From Phoenix dactylifera (lineage: Eukaryota > Streptophyta > Magnoliopsida > Arecales > Arecaceae), in assembly GCF_009389715.1 (NCBI RefSeq), contig NW_024067677.1:496001-560000 (forward strand): a stretch of 64,000 nt of DNA, read 5' to 3'. The notes under the pieces were generated by a model. The model had not been told where the DNA came from and ran no database searches. It saw nothing but the letters and a program-made list of their open reading frames with translations. Numbering within the stretch: the stretch's first letter is position 1; each line of letters begins with the position of its first letter. Made by a program: the position numbers and the translations under genes. Below are positions 1-11,022 of the stretch, in pieces.

Positions 1-228
1 CCAATAATACGTGGTGGGATCTTTAAATCCATGGTTATTATTTCCGCTCCGGCTTACAGCTACAGTAGTCCAGAGCCATCCACCCACGTGGCCATTTTTC
101 CCAACCGCAAGGACCATCCTCCTCTCTTGACCGTTGGAGAATTTGAATTTCAAATTCTTCCCCCATCCCGTCTCCAATAGGATAAAGAACCCAGAGAAGG
201 AGAGAGCAGAAGGGAGGAGAAAGAAACC

Positions 229-2243
229 ATGAAGAGTGTGGTCTTGACTCCAGCCTCGGCCTCATCGTCCAGGGCAAGATCGGCCACCGGCCGAGACCGG
301 TCGGAGGGCCGGTGCGACAGCTGCTACTTTCCCGGCTGCAGGAAGGACACCAACTGCCACTGCGAAATCTGCCTCGCCAGCATCAACGCCACCCGTGACC
401 TCATCCCATCCGGCAGCGCCATCCAACAGAGTTCCCTCACCAAGCTCTCCGCCACAAAACCTGTGCCCAGGAGACCCTTGGTGTTGTTCGACCCCGAGAC
501 ACCTCCGGCGACCCCCGAGTCCGGCTCCACCATCACCGTGACGCCACCGATCCAATCCTCCGTGAAGTCCAGGCCGCCGGAGAAGGCAGTCATCAAGAGG
601 AAGAGATCTTGGATTCTTGGGGACAGGGTGTTGAGGTTTCTTGCTGGTTTATGCTTGTTGTGGGTGCTAGATTCGGGGTTTTCAGCTGTAGTTTGGACTG
701 ATTTCAGTCCTAAATTGACTGCAGAGACCGTAAAGCAGGCAGGGGAGGAATCTGGGGTTTTATTGGGAGATTTGACGGGGGGATTGAGGGTTTTGCTGCA
801 GAAGATTGAGAGAGCGGTTGGTGAGAAAGTCTCTGATTGTAGCTCTGATGATTCCGTTTGGGAATTCAAGCAGGTATATTTGTTTTCTTTCCTTCCGAAT
901 ATGTACGCATGCATGCATGTATGAATGTTGCATGCACGTATGTAGGTATGGATGGATGGATGTATGCATGTATGTATGGATGTATGCATGTATGTATGCA
1001 TGTATGCATGGATATATGCATGTATGAATGGATGTATGCATGTATGTATGCATGTATGCATGCATGGATGGATGGATGGATGGATATATGTATGTAAGGA
1101 TAGTGTATGCATGTAAAATACTCTGATAATTTAAAATGCTTCGGTTGCAATCTAAGACATTTATCAAATTACTTATAATTTCCTTCTGAATTGACATGCC
1201 GCATGAATTGATTTTTTTTTATTTTTTGTGCAGATCATTTAGCAATATCGTTCTTTTTTTTTAATTCATTGATAACTTACGAATTCCAGAATGTGGCATT
1301 TACGGAGATAATTGTAGCTGTCATATACATGTAACTGCTATTATTTTTGGATCCTATTGAGGATCTAAATAAAGCAATTTTTTATTTCCTAAATCATTTT
1401 AATGGCATCTATCAAATTCGTCCAGATTGAACAAAACCATATAGAAATTGCTTATTATCATATATTTACTTGAAAAGAATTTGTTGTTCTCAATTCAAGT
1501 AGTCCTTTCTAACCACACCAATAATGGGCATGATGAAAGGTCATTGAATTTTTGATTAAGTTGGAGCTTCATCTATCATTTCATTACTTCCATTGCATTT
1601 TCTTTTTCCTCAAAATTGTATGTTCTTTTCTCATAGAGTAGGTTCTGAAATTATATCAGTAAGGCTACATATGAAAAATTTCAATTGTAGGAAGGTCAGC
1701 TCTTCTTCCACTGGAAGTGTGTGATATACAAATCCATAGCAGAAGAAGTGAGCGTCTGGGGAAGCCCCCTAAGGACCTCTGGGTTGCTCCCCACTGGGTC
1801 TTCTTCAAGATCTCTAACCCTTCTCTCAGGAAGAATCACAGAGGTGCTCAGTTTTTCTCCCTTCTCCTGCTGATTTCTGTTATTTTTATTAATTCTAGTA
1901 TTGTTGAAGGTACTTCTATATCTTTCCTAACTTGTTTAATTATCAGTGGTCAGAAGGGAAGCTGATTTCTACCCTGAGAACAGGCAACAGCAGCTCATGG
2001 AGTTACAGGAAATGGAGCTTGGCAGCACTGCAATTGGATGCAGACACTTGGGTTTTGGAGTATGACAGAAGTGCTCTTTTTGAGGGTTCTGGATTGATGT
2101 CAGCTGCATGCGAGGTGTTGAGATTGCGAACCTCGAAGCTGGCGAAGAAGCTGAAGCATAAGCCTTGGAGGCTGTTGCTGCCCAACGCTTTCCCTGGCTC
2201 TTACTACCAGCATCCAGAACAACACTTTCCATACCCAACATAA
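229..2243 (+). CDS. ERG2/sigma-1-receptor-like membrane protein, three exons
   Basis: Coding exons 229-873, 1691-1843 and 1947-2243 join in phase with GT-AG introns and give 364 residues ending in TAA. I chose the ATG at 229 because it opens the long exon-1 frame and follows a purine-rich leader. Residues 29-48 hold six cysteines (29, 32, 37, 43, 45, 48), a possible small metal-binding knot. Residues 84-110 are Pro/Ser/Thr-rich. Residues 134-156, after a basic RKRSW stretch, form one likely membrane span. The C-terminal 150 residues contain SGRITEW and DTWVLEYDRS, which recall the sigma-1 receptor SGRYWAE and NTWMVEYGRG segments (C-8 sterol isomerase/ERG2 family). Plant proteins of this build have been annotated as C-8 sterol isomerase-like from memory; enzymatic activity is not shown. 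The gene structure is confident, the family moderately so, the function open. Confidence 0.8.
895..1120. repeat. ATGT/ATGC/ATGG tetranucleotide microsatellite in intron 1
   Basis: About 200 bases of imperfect ATGT, ATGC and ATGG units lie 20 bases inside the first intron of the sigma-1-like gene. The repeat keeps several reading frames open on both strands, which makes spurious His/Met/Tyr/Cys-rich ORFs. Length variation between individuals is likely. Confidence 0.9.
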
Positions 2244-2890
2244 GGAATTACTTCGAAGTTTTCCCGCAGTGTATTATCCAATTCATATCTCATCTCTTGT
2301 GAGAATTGTATTTGTTTCTCTGTTGTTTTAATTTTAGACGTTGTGCTGAAGTACAAACACTTCTTTGGTTGTAGTGAGAATTATAAACTTCAATTTTATT
2401 TGATCAGAATTACCCTGAAATTAATAAAAGGTAATGACAAACACTGGTAGACTACATGATACACTAGCAACTTCACTACAAATTATAGACAAACATTTAG
2501 AGTTCATGAAGACAGCAATGATGCTAAGTACAATGTGCAGGGCATGGGCGACAAGGTTGCAAAGAGCAAATGCATGGAAGGACAAAGGGGAAGTAAATTG
2601 AGTGGAGAATTTGCCTTAAATCTGAGGATAAGGTTAAAAGAGCTTGGTCCTTTTGTCTGAAAAATCACAGACAAGCTATGTATCTAAGATGATGCGATAA
2701 AGGGGGGAGCTGTTTCGATGATTAGATTGAAAATTTTATTGAATTTGTGGATTGAACCAGTGCAATATAACCATCAAAACCATAGGATTATAGGCTGAGA
2801 TAGGCCTATATTCTTAAGCACCCAAGAATAGCTTTTTGGAGTGGGTTGGCTCGTATAGAGAAAAAGAAAAATTGGTATCAGAGATAGGCC
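2244..2890. other. 3' flank of gene 1, no gene seen
   Basis: The first 200 bases are T-rich and probably hold the 3' UTR of the sigma-1-like gene. No coding exon or recognisable RNA gene was found in the remainder, which leads into TRIM-like repeat sequence. Confidence 0.5.
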
Positions 2891-2900
2891 TATATTCTTC

Positions 2901-3265
2901 CGTACTTATACAGGACTAAGAAACCCAAATAATATCTTCCGGCTAGCCAGTTTGGATAAGGTCCTAGATTATTACAAATGGTATCAGAGCAAACTCGGCT
3001 TATAGGCTATGTGGACTAGGGAACACTGCAGCATGGGTTAATGAATGCTGACCATGAGCCTATCATGGTGCATGTGATTAAATTTGAATGGATTTGAGCC
3101 TTTAACTTGACGAATACGTCAGGGCTTAAATGAGGAGAGTATGTGAGGATACATGCGGGCGTGTGTTTAGTCTCACATCGGTTATTTGCGGAGAAGATTT
3201 TGGGTACTTATACAAGACTAAGGAACGTAAATAATACCTTTCAGCTAGCTATTTTGGATGAGGTG
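2901..3265 (+). mobile_element. TRIM-like miniature LTR element, copy 1 (fossil)
   Basis: A right-hand terminal repeat starts near 3142 with TGTGAGGATAC, preceded by a purine-rich TGAGGAGAG tract, and carries the TAGTCTCACATCGG-type motif common in plant TRIMs. Its second half (ACTTATAC to AGCTAGC) is repeated at 2901-2970. Between them, at 2979-2990, is TGGTATCAGAGC, the classic primer-binding site complementary to initiator tRNA-Met. The interior is about 150 bases and has no coding capacity. Terminal repeats are incomplete and diverged, so the copy is old. A second copy in the opposite orientation is at 26637-27050. Confidence 0.65.
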
Positions 3266-3910
3266 AGTCTCAAAGCTCATATAACTCTTCGCAGGAACAA
3301 GGTGGTGGATGGTCGAATTCTAATAGATCTAATAGGGTAAAGAAGAGAAAAAGAAAAATCCATAATCTACCGGTTGCCAATGTCACGCCCCAAACCCAAC
3401 ACTTCGGTCCGAAACGCAACATAGTCATACATTCCCTAAGGCAATGCCCTAGAGAATATGCTAGGCCTGAGATGAACAAAATTCACACAATACTAACAAA
3501 GTTGGTCCAATTAATCATTCTCTTTACCTGTGATCTCAACCATAGCCAAGTACAGTATAACCTGTAACTCTGAAAAAGAGAAAGATAGAAGGGGTCGTAA
3601 GCTTGACGACCTAGTAAGAATCCCAAACTGCTACACCATAAGTAATAAAAAAATAATCAATTAACAATACCAGATGAATATTGTATCAATACTTGAAAAG
3701 CTCAAAAATAATATGCACTTAAGTTCTCATTATCATCTTTACAAAGAAGTGTATATATATATTCTCAAATGTAATAAATTGTTCAACAATAGTTTCTTAT
3801 GTCATGTTATCTATTTCTCATTAACTTGATTTCTAGGTTTCTCATTAATTAACTTCCGGTTTTGCACTAACCAAGATCATAACTCAGTCCAAGACTGATA
3901 CTATATTATG

Positions 3911-4077
3911 TTATAGCCTGTAGCAGCTATCCAACCCAAGTTATAGCCCGTGGTGGCCATTCGACCTACGTTATAGCCCATGGGACCTCTCCGGCCCACG
4001 TTATAGCCCATGGAAGCCCTTCGACCCATGTTCTAGCCCATGGGGCCTCTCCAGCCCACGTTATAGCCCATGGGAGC
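3911..4077. repeat. 30-bp tandem repeat inside the putative solo LTR
   Basis: Five full units and a partial sixth begin at 3911, 3941, 3971, 4001, 4031 and 4061, each starting with TTATAGCCC or a one-base variant. No role is suggested. Confidence 0.9.
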
Positions 4078-4277
4078 TTACCATGCATAATCTCATGGAG
4101 GCTTCTAATATGTCAACCCATAGGCGCTATGACAAGATTAGTCCAAACCATATCTTATTCATTTGATTTACCGGTTATTCCTGTCAAATCAATTATCACA
4201 TATATAATGAATTTCTCTCACTTCAAGGTATCTTTGCTAATATAGTTATGTTCTCAATATCTAATACATATGATAAC

Positions 4278-5159
4278 TGTTGCTGGAAATTGGACCCGGG
4301 GGCGATCGTTGGCTGAGGAGGGGGAGCGGCTGGTGGACACAGGTGGGTGGCGATCCGTCGGCGAGCGGCGTCCTCCGTCGGGGTGCCTGCAGAAAAATCG
4401 GTGGCCGGGTCTTCCAGCGCCGGCCCTCCGATGCTTAAGTCAGAGGGGGAAAACTTCATTTAAAGGAGAGAGGAGGGAGGTAAGTTTTTCTCTGTTTTCT
4501 TGTGTCCAACCCTCCTCGGGAAGCAAGGGTCCCCTTTTTATAGGGGGGTCGGATTACCTGTGATGTGATAGGGCGAGACCGTCGTACGACTTAGCACGTT
4601 GCTTGGTCTGGCACACGATCAGGCGAATCATTGCATTGATGTCGGAGGTGAGGCCGTCGTACGACTTGAGCTGGCGCGCGATCGGGTGAATCATTGCATT
4701 GATGTCGGAGGAGAGGCCGGGGTCAGAGAATTGTCACAGCCGACAGGACCCTGCTGAGCCGATTTGCCGTGGAGAGCTGAGGATCCGTAGATAATAGGAG
4801 CCATGCGCATTAATTGTTGAGTGAGTCGGAGATGTGCATTAATTGTTGAGTGAGTCGGAGATGTGCATTAATTGTTGAGTGAGTCGGAGATGTGCATTAA
4901 TTGTTGAGTGAACTGTGGGTTTGCAGAGATCATGCGTAATAAATGCTGGGGCGGTGGCAGGGTATGGCCCCCGGCCAGACTTCGGAAGGGTACAGCCATG
5001 GTAAGTGGGCGACGAGGGCGGACCTCCGAGGTCGGGAGCTCTCCGGGTCGGACGTTCCGAGGTCGGACGCCGACCTCGGCCGTCTAAGGTCGGCCATCAT
5101 GCGGTCTTCTGGTGACGAGGTTTCTATGTTCTGGGGGGGAAAACCACATTCCCCCAACA
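4278..5159 (-). repeat. 3' LTR of the gag-only element
   Basis: 882-bp terminal repeat, TG...CA ended in either reading. It is near-identical to 11023-11891. Units of 29 bp begin at 4805, 4834, 4863 and 4892 and the same array recurs at 11550 onward in the partner LTR, so the array predates this insertion. Confidence 0.92.
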
Positions 5160-5848
5160 CTACCCCCCGACTTCCGAGTTCGAGCCGCTTGCGAGCTCGG
5201 ACGCGGGAAGTAGAAGTCGTTATTATGGCTATCGAGGCCGGGGGGATTGGATCATGTCTGCTTCCTTACGCGTCTTGAAGCCTTTATAACGGAGGCTGCG
5301 CCCTTTGGCCCTTCGAGGTCGTTTTATATGGCGAACTTATGATGGGGTCTGCGTCCTTACGCATCCCGAAGCACTTACAATGGAGATTGCGCCCTTTGGC
5401 TCTCCGAGATCACTTCATACGGCGAACTCATGATGGGGTCCCTGGGCCCGATGGGGCGGCGCCTCGATCTTGTGGTTGAGGCGCCCTTCTTAAACAGGTA
5501 CGCCGTTTCGTTCTTCAAAGTGGACACGTGGTATGATCCGAGGTCGGACGCTTGTGATCTCGTATTGGCCGAATAGAGATTTGGGAGGCTGAGATTACAT
5601 CAGTGCTCCATGCGTCTCTGGGGCTTATTAAATGAAGGGAGCGGGGGTGGCGTTCGCTCGTCTTTTGAGGCGGTCCGGCCTTGCGGACCCATGATGAGGC
5701 CGTGAGATCCGATGGGACGGCGCCTCGATTTTGTACCCGACACATTGGTCCGGAATGAATGCGGTGCTTCAGCTTCCGAGGCCGACACGTGGCGCAATCC
5801 AGACGGGGGGTGGAAACCGAACCCGCCGATCTGGGCCGTTAGGGGGGC

Positions 5849-5857
5849 CTATATAAA
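5849..5857 (+). promoter_or_regulatory. TATA box for the antisense gene
   Basis: CTATATAAA sits about 220 bases upstream of the plus-strand coding region that starts near 6075, in a GC-rich context. This suggests the antisense gene is transcribed from its own internal promoter rather than from an LTR. Inferred from sequence alone. Confidence 0.55.
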
Positions 5858-6074
5858 CCCCCCAGCCCTAAGAGGAGCCTTATCTGGTTGCCCCTTCTTT
5901 TTTGCCGTTTCCATCTTCATTGTCTTTCTCACCAAAAACCTTACCGGCGGCGCTCAGAGCGATTTCCGGCGACTCTCCCGTAGGTCCCTTTCTTTTGTCA
6001 GTTAGGGGGTTTCTCCCTCTTCTTCCCTTTTTCTCTTCCTCTCTTTTGTCTCTGTACTTTTTCTTAGAAATGGG

Positions 6075-8175
6075 TTTCAGTCCGGAGGAAGTCGGATCTA
6101 TCTGTCGGGGGAGGAGCTGGAGTTGATCCGCTTCCGGTTCTTTTTCCAGCCCGGATTTCGTCTTGAAACTGCGGGGCCGGAGGACAGGGTGATACGGCCG
6201 CCCCCAGGTCGGATCGCGGTTCACCGCGAGACGCTCTGGGCCGGTCTGCGGTTCCCCCTGCATGAGTTCGTGAACAACTTGCTGGTGGAATATCAGCTCG
6301 TCCCAGCACAGCTTGCTCCGAACTCGTGGAGGACCATAGTCGGGTTCTTATCCCTTGGTCTCGCACATGGGATCCCGACTTTGGTGAGTATTTTCCGCCG
6401 GTGTTTTTTGTTAAAGAAAAACCCGGCGGATGGAGGGTGGCTATACTTCGCTTTTCGGGGCGGTATGTCACTCTTCCAGGGTGCCCCTTCCTCTATTCAT
6501 GAGTGGAAGGGGAAATTTTTCTTTCTTGCGTCCGAGGTGCCGTGGGGGTTTAACCCGAGGTGGGGGCACCCTCGACTGAAAGCTCTCAACAGACTCTCCG
6601 AGCCCTCGGGGAGGGAGCTGAGGGTCTTGGACGCCCTGCGGGGCCTCGGGAAGGGGTTCAACCTGACCGAGCTCCTAAAGGAGGACGCCCTGGTGAGCGT
6701 TGGCCTAAGTTCGGCGTGTCCCGAGGGTAAGAGTAGTTGTATGGTTTCGTCTTTACTTTATCTGTTTCTTCTTCTTTTTTTAACGTTGGTCTGACACTTA
6801 GAAAAATTTTTCCTGTTTCAGATATTCCTCACATGCCGACCAGCAACACATCTCTCTTCTCCCGATTGAAGAGGCGGGAGGCCGAGGCCGGCGGGGCTAT
6901 TCCCCAGCCTCGGAAAAAATCGAGGTCGGCCGACGCTTCTACCTCGGCCGGGGCGAGTGGCCCGGAGGCGGGGGCCTCCACAGCCGCTCAAGGGCGGGAG
7001 ATAGTTGCCGGGGACGCAGCCCCGATCATTACGAGGGTGTCGGATTCGGCGGCCCCTCTCCGCCCCGCTCCTATTTCCGAGCGGAGGGGGCGAGCGACCG
7101 TCGAGTCGCAACGCTCGGAGCCCGAGCAAAGCAGGGGCTCCGAGGTTCCAAGCTCGGGCGGGTCGAGCTCTTCACGGGGCCCGGGGGGAGAATCGACCGC
7201 GGGGACCCTGGCTCTTCACGACGCCGATGTCGCGCGGGCGGTATTTCGGCGCGCAATGCTTCCAGCGGACCGGGCCGAGTTCCGCAACTTGTCCCTGGAA
7301 GCAATCGTCGACAGTGCCTATTGCAACACTGTTCGAGTAAGTTATCCCCTTGATTCTCCTTCAGCTATTAATGTGTACGAATAATTTACTCACTGCCTTC
7401 TTCCTTTTCTTTCTTGCAGCGTGTTCATGAAGTCGACACCTTGGTGTTCATCGCCCAAGGATGTCAAGAAGAAACTCGGCGCCTCGGCCGGCAACTGGAG
7501 CCGGCCAAGAAGAGGATTGCCGAGCTGGAGGCCGCGCTGGCCGAGGCCGAGGCGCGGAGGGAGGCGACTGAGGCCGGGAGACTGGCCATCGTTGAGGAGC
7601 TCGAGGAAGAAAGAGCTGCTCATTCGTTGGCCAAGTCGGCCTTGCGTGCTTCGGAGGCGCGCTTGGCGGAGGCCCAATCCAAGGTGGCGGGCCTCAAGTA
7701 TGAGGGCGGAGTCCTGCGCCTTAAGATCAGGCAACTCGAGGCCCGGGAGAAGAAGGCACTCGAGCGGGCTGAGCATGCCGTGGACTTCTTCAAGGACTCA
7801 GACGAGTTCCGCGACATGCTCGAGGAAGAGACCGTGGATGGGTTCCTCCGCGGTTTCGACAACTTCCGGAGGCAGATGACTCGGTTCTGCCCCCAGCTCG
7901 ACCTCTCGGGAATTCGCCCAAGGATGAGGTTAGGCGCCGACTCCGACGACGACGTTCCCGCCGCCCTTGCGTCCGAGGGGGAGTCCGCCGAGGCCGAGGC
8001 GGATGCAGCCGCGCCAGCGGAGATGGAGGCTCCCCGCGGGGGAGTTACCGAGGGCGCTCCCGAGGCGCCTGCCGAGGTCCCCGCCATAAGCTCCGAGCCC
8101 GCGCTTATCGAAGGCTCTCAGGTCATCACCATAGATGACCCTGGGAGTGACGCCGGCGACACTGCTGCCCCATAG
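6075..8175 (+). CDS. antisense accessory gene of the LTR element, putative gypsy-type transposon family
   Basis: A plus-strand gene lies opposite to the element that carries it. The first part (about 6.08-6.72 kb) has the family hallmarks GEELELIRFRF, RPPPGR, LAPNSWRTI and FQGAPSSIH of the plant family often named putative gypsy type transposon (Pfam Transposase_28). Short candidate introns near 6.73-6.82 kb and 7.34-7.42 kb have GT and AG borders. The middle part is a low-complexity Ser/Ala/Glu linker. The last part (7420-8175) is a long coiled coil with repeated AELEAALAEAEA-like heptads and an acidic tail. AATAAA-type signals follow at about 8.27-8.40 kb. Similar antisense ORFs are known in Tat-lineage elements; their role is unknown. 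Treated as a fossil gene; intactness not claimed. Confidence 0.7.
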
Positions 8176-9239
8176 GACTTAGATGTTTTTCTTTTCCTTT
8201 TTGTAAATGAGGTCGGCTTCCAAATTTGTTGGACTGCCGACCTCCGATCTTGTACTTAGCCTTTTGGCACTTTATTAATGAAAAAGTTTTCTTTTGTCAT
8301 TCCATGTTTAGTTTTCCCTTTTACTCTTTCTAATTGTAAATAGGGCTGGTGCTTTGGCCTCGAACTTGTGTTCCAGTCTTTAGGCTACTTTTCAATAAAG
8401 ACTTGTTTCTCAGCTGTGTTTTGTTTTCCTTTCGCCCGACTTGTTTGAATGTCTAAGTCCCAATTACGCTGGTTGGGGGGCTCTGAACCCAGATTCTAAA
8501 AAGTTTCGCCAAATCTTGGGGCTCGGATTTGAAGCTCGCAGAGGTCACCCAATTCGATTTTTGGATTTCTGAGGTACCGGGCTCGGACCTCGGGCCCCAA
8601 GAGGGGCGGTGTCGGATTCGCATAGGTCGCTATTAAGGTATTTGACCGAGTCTTTGAGTTTGGCGTTTTAGAGCGTAGGTCCATAGAAATGTTAGGGCTG
8701 TTCCCTGAAGGAGAGCGTGAGCCAGTGGTCAAACCATCACAAAGGCTTTCATGATTATTGCCCTCGGACTTTACCGAGGTTCCGGCGAGCGGGGTCGGAA
8801 CCAGTAGAGGGTACCCCAGCCTTTTTAAGCTTAATCGGCACATCCGGGGTCGGGGTTATCTTTACGGGTCGAGATCGACGTCTCGACGTATGGGGGCCGA
8901 ATCGGGCCCTTACGAGGGTTTACATGAGTTGTCATGAGAGTTATCGGTAGATAGAGCATGCATGAGGTCAGCGGGACCTTGGTCTTAAATCGACTTGTAG
9001 GGGCAACCCGGCCTCGGCCGGGATAAGGTCCCGATCTCAATCGGAATTTCGCTGGCAATACGTAGATAAAAATAACAAGGCGGGCATCAAGCGGGATGTA
9101 CCTTTTGCACCTCCGAAGTTGCGCACCTTGTAGCGGAGTGGGTTGCCTTGTTTCCTCGCCGACTTTTGGAGTCACTTTTTGGCTCGGGGTCGAGAGAACT
9201 TGGGCTTCTTATGAACCCGATGGCACCCCCCGAAGTCGA
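8176..9239. other. non-coding interior of the gag-only element
   Basis: About 1.1 kb between the antisense gene and the minisatellite. No pol-type motif was found in either strand. Two AATAAA-like sites follow the antisense gene in its sense direction. Confidence 0.5.
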
Positions 9240-9925
9240 GGGGGTTTGGGAATGCTCCATCAATCTGCGACGCTTTCCGAGGTCGAGGGAGTTTGGGACT
9301 CTACGGTCGACCCTCGGGGCATCCCGACCTTAGTCGAGGAATCGTGCGCCAGGTCGATGGGTCTGGGAATGCTCTATCGACCTGCGACGCTTCCCGAGGT
9401 CGAGGGAGTTTGGGACTCTACGGTCGACCCTCGGGGCATCCCGACCTTAGTCGAGGAATCGTGCGCCAGGTCGATGGGTCTGGGAATGCTCTATCGACCT
9501 GCGACGCTTTCCGAGGTCGAGGGAGTTTGGGACTCTACGGTCGACCCTCGGGGCATCCCGACCTTAGTCGAGGAATCGTGCGCCAGGTCGATGGGTCTGG
9601 GAACGCTCTATCGACCTGCGACGCTTCCCGACGTCGAGGGAGTTTGGGACTCTACGGTCGACCCTCGGGGCATCCCGACCTTAGTCGAGGAATCGTGCAC
9701 CAGGTCGATGGGTCTAGGAACGCTCTATCGACCTGCGACGCTTCCCGAGGTCGAGGGAGTTTGGGACTCTACGGTCGACCCTCGGGGCATCCCGACATTA
9801 GTCGAGGTCTCAAATATGGGGCCAAGGGAGGTTGGGCTCATCGTCGACTGGGTGGCGCTTTCCGAGGTCGAGGGAGTTTGAGACTCTACGGTCGACGCTC
9901 GGGGCATCCCGACCTTAATCGGGGT
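9240..9925. repeat. 117-bp minisatellite inside the LTR element
   Basis: The marker GTTTGGGACT (GTTTGAGACT in the last copy) recurs at 9291, 9408, 9525, 9642, 9759 and 9876, exactly 117 bases apart. Copies differ by a few substitutions. Because 117 is divisible by three, frames stay open and 39-residue protein repeats appear in more than one frame; I take these as by-products, not genes. Confidence 0.93.
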
Positions 9926-9951
9926 ATCTGAGGATCACAAACGACCCAACA

Positions 9952-10989
9952 TTAGAAGAGATAATCATAATCATTGAAAAGAGACGAATCATTATAAAGA
10001 GGAGACTGAATCCATGTTCCTGATTGCCTAGGTCCCCTTGGGGTTTCATTGGTAATACATCCGTAGATTCTCGGAGTTCCAGCTTCGCGGACTTCCCACG
10101 TGGCGGCGGTAAAGCGGTCCAGATACTCCTTGAGGGATTCCCCCTCCTTCTGCTTGATATCCAGGAGGGAGTCCGACGTCCGTCGCTGGCGTCGGCTGGC
10201 AGCAAAGTTGGTAGCGAACTGCCTGCCGAGTTGCTCGAAAGAGGATACCGTGCTCGGCTTCAGCCCGGAAAACCAAAGCCGAGCTATCCCTCGAAGGGTC
10301 GCCGGGAAGGCCTTACAAAGCACGGCCTCCGAGGATCCTTGCAGTGCCATGAGAGCTCGGTAGCTCTCCAAATGGTCGAGGGGGTCGGTAACTCCGCTGT
10401 AGGGCTCCACTTGAGGCATCTTGAACCTCGTGGGGACCGGCTCGTCCTCGATTTGGCGGGAGAAGGGGGACTTGGTGGTAAATTCAAAATCCCCCTCCTG
10501 TTTTGCCTTCTTGCTGTGGAGCGCTTCGATCTGGCGCTCTAAGTGCTCGACTTTCCTGTCGAGCTCCCCAACCCGAGGAATCGTCACCGTGGTTTGCTCC
10601 AGCTCATGGTGGTCCGGGGCCGACTCGGCTTCAGAGGGTTGGGGTCTTCTGTTGAGACCTCCCCCCGGCAGCTCTCTCTGGGGGGAAGCCCGCCCTTCGT
10701 TGTTGGCCCTGGAAGAGCCATGAAGATTCTGGCCTTGGAGAATCGGGCCGTTGGGAGGAAACTCCGGCAGGATCTGGGCCTGAGGGGAGAGCGTAGGCAA
10801 GGCCTCCTCGCGCCGCAGACCTTGGACGGTAGCGGCCAAGGCCTGAACTTGCTGCACCAGGGCATTGAATTGCTCCGGCTGGACCTGAGGAACCGGGTCA
10901 ACCGGAGTAGGTGAATTCTGGACGGAGTGTCCAGGTCTCTGTGGGGGACGCCGGGAAATGTTGGAGGCTCCCTTACTTCTCAACTTCAT
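9952..10989 (-). CDS. Gag of the LTR element (fossil)
   Basis: The likely start is the ATG at 10989 (MKLRSKG), just inside the LTR. Order: Pro/Gln-rich N terminus, a short coiled-coil segment (VGELDRKVEHLERQIEAL), then the retrotransposon Gag core (PF03732 type) with FKMPQVEPYSG, DHLESY, ARLWFSGL and SFEQLGRQFATNF. This core forms the particle shell in autonomous relatives. No zinc knuckle or protease follows before the frame ends, in line with a non-autonomous element. Confidence 0.75.
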   Translation of the reverse strand: MKLRSKGASNISRRPPQRPGHSVQNSPTPVDPVPQVQPEQFNALVQQVQALAATVQGLRREEALPTLSPQAQILPEFPPNGPILQGQNLHGSSRANNEGRASPQRELPGGGLNRRPQPSEAESAPDHHELEQTTVTIPRVGELDRKVEHLERQIEALHSKKAKQEGDFEFTTKSPFSRQIEDEPVPTRFKMPQVEPYSGVTDPLDHLESYRALMALQGSSEAVLCKAFPATLRGIARLWFSGLKPSTVSSFEQLGRQFATNFAASRRQRRTSDSLLDIKQKEGESLKEYLDRFTAATWEVREAGTPRIYGCITNETPRGPRQSGTWIQSPLYNDSSLFNDYDYLF

Positions 10990-11022
10990 GATCGCGACTC
11001 GGGCCCTTCCTCTAGCGCCAAC

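Noticed and set aside
324-1197. Long His/Met/Tyr-rich frames on both strands over the ATGT/ATGC/ATGG tract
   Set aside because: They are artefacts of a tetranucleotide repeat lacking stops and overlap the real exon 1 and its intron.
2871-2882. Second primer-binding-like TGGTATCAGAG
   Set aside because: It has no terminal repeat ending just before it; the site at 2979-2990 fits the repeat layout.
9240-9925. CRISPR-like array
   Set aside because: The repeats are directly adjoining 117-bp units without unique spacers, and the DNA is plant nuclear.
9096-9931. 261- and 212-residue frames with 39-residue repeats
   Set aside because: They arise from the 117-bp minisatellite; two frames are open at once and neither has a domain or start context.
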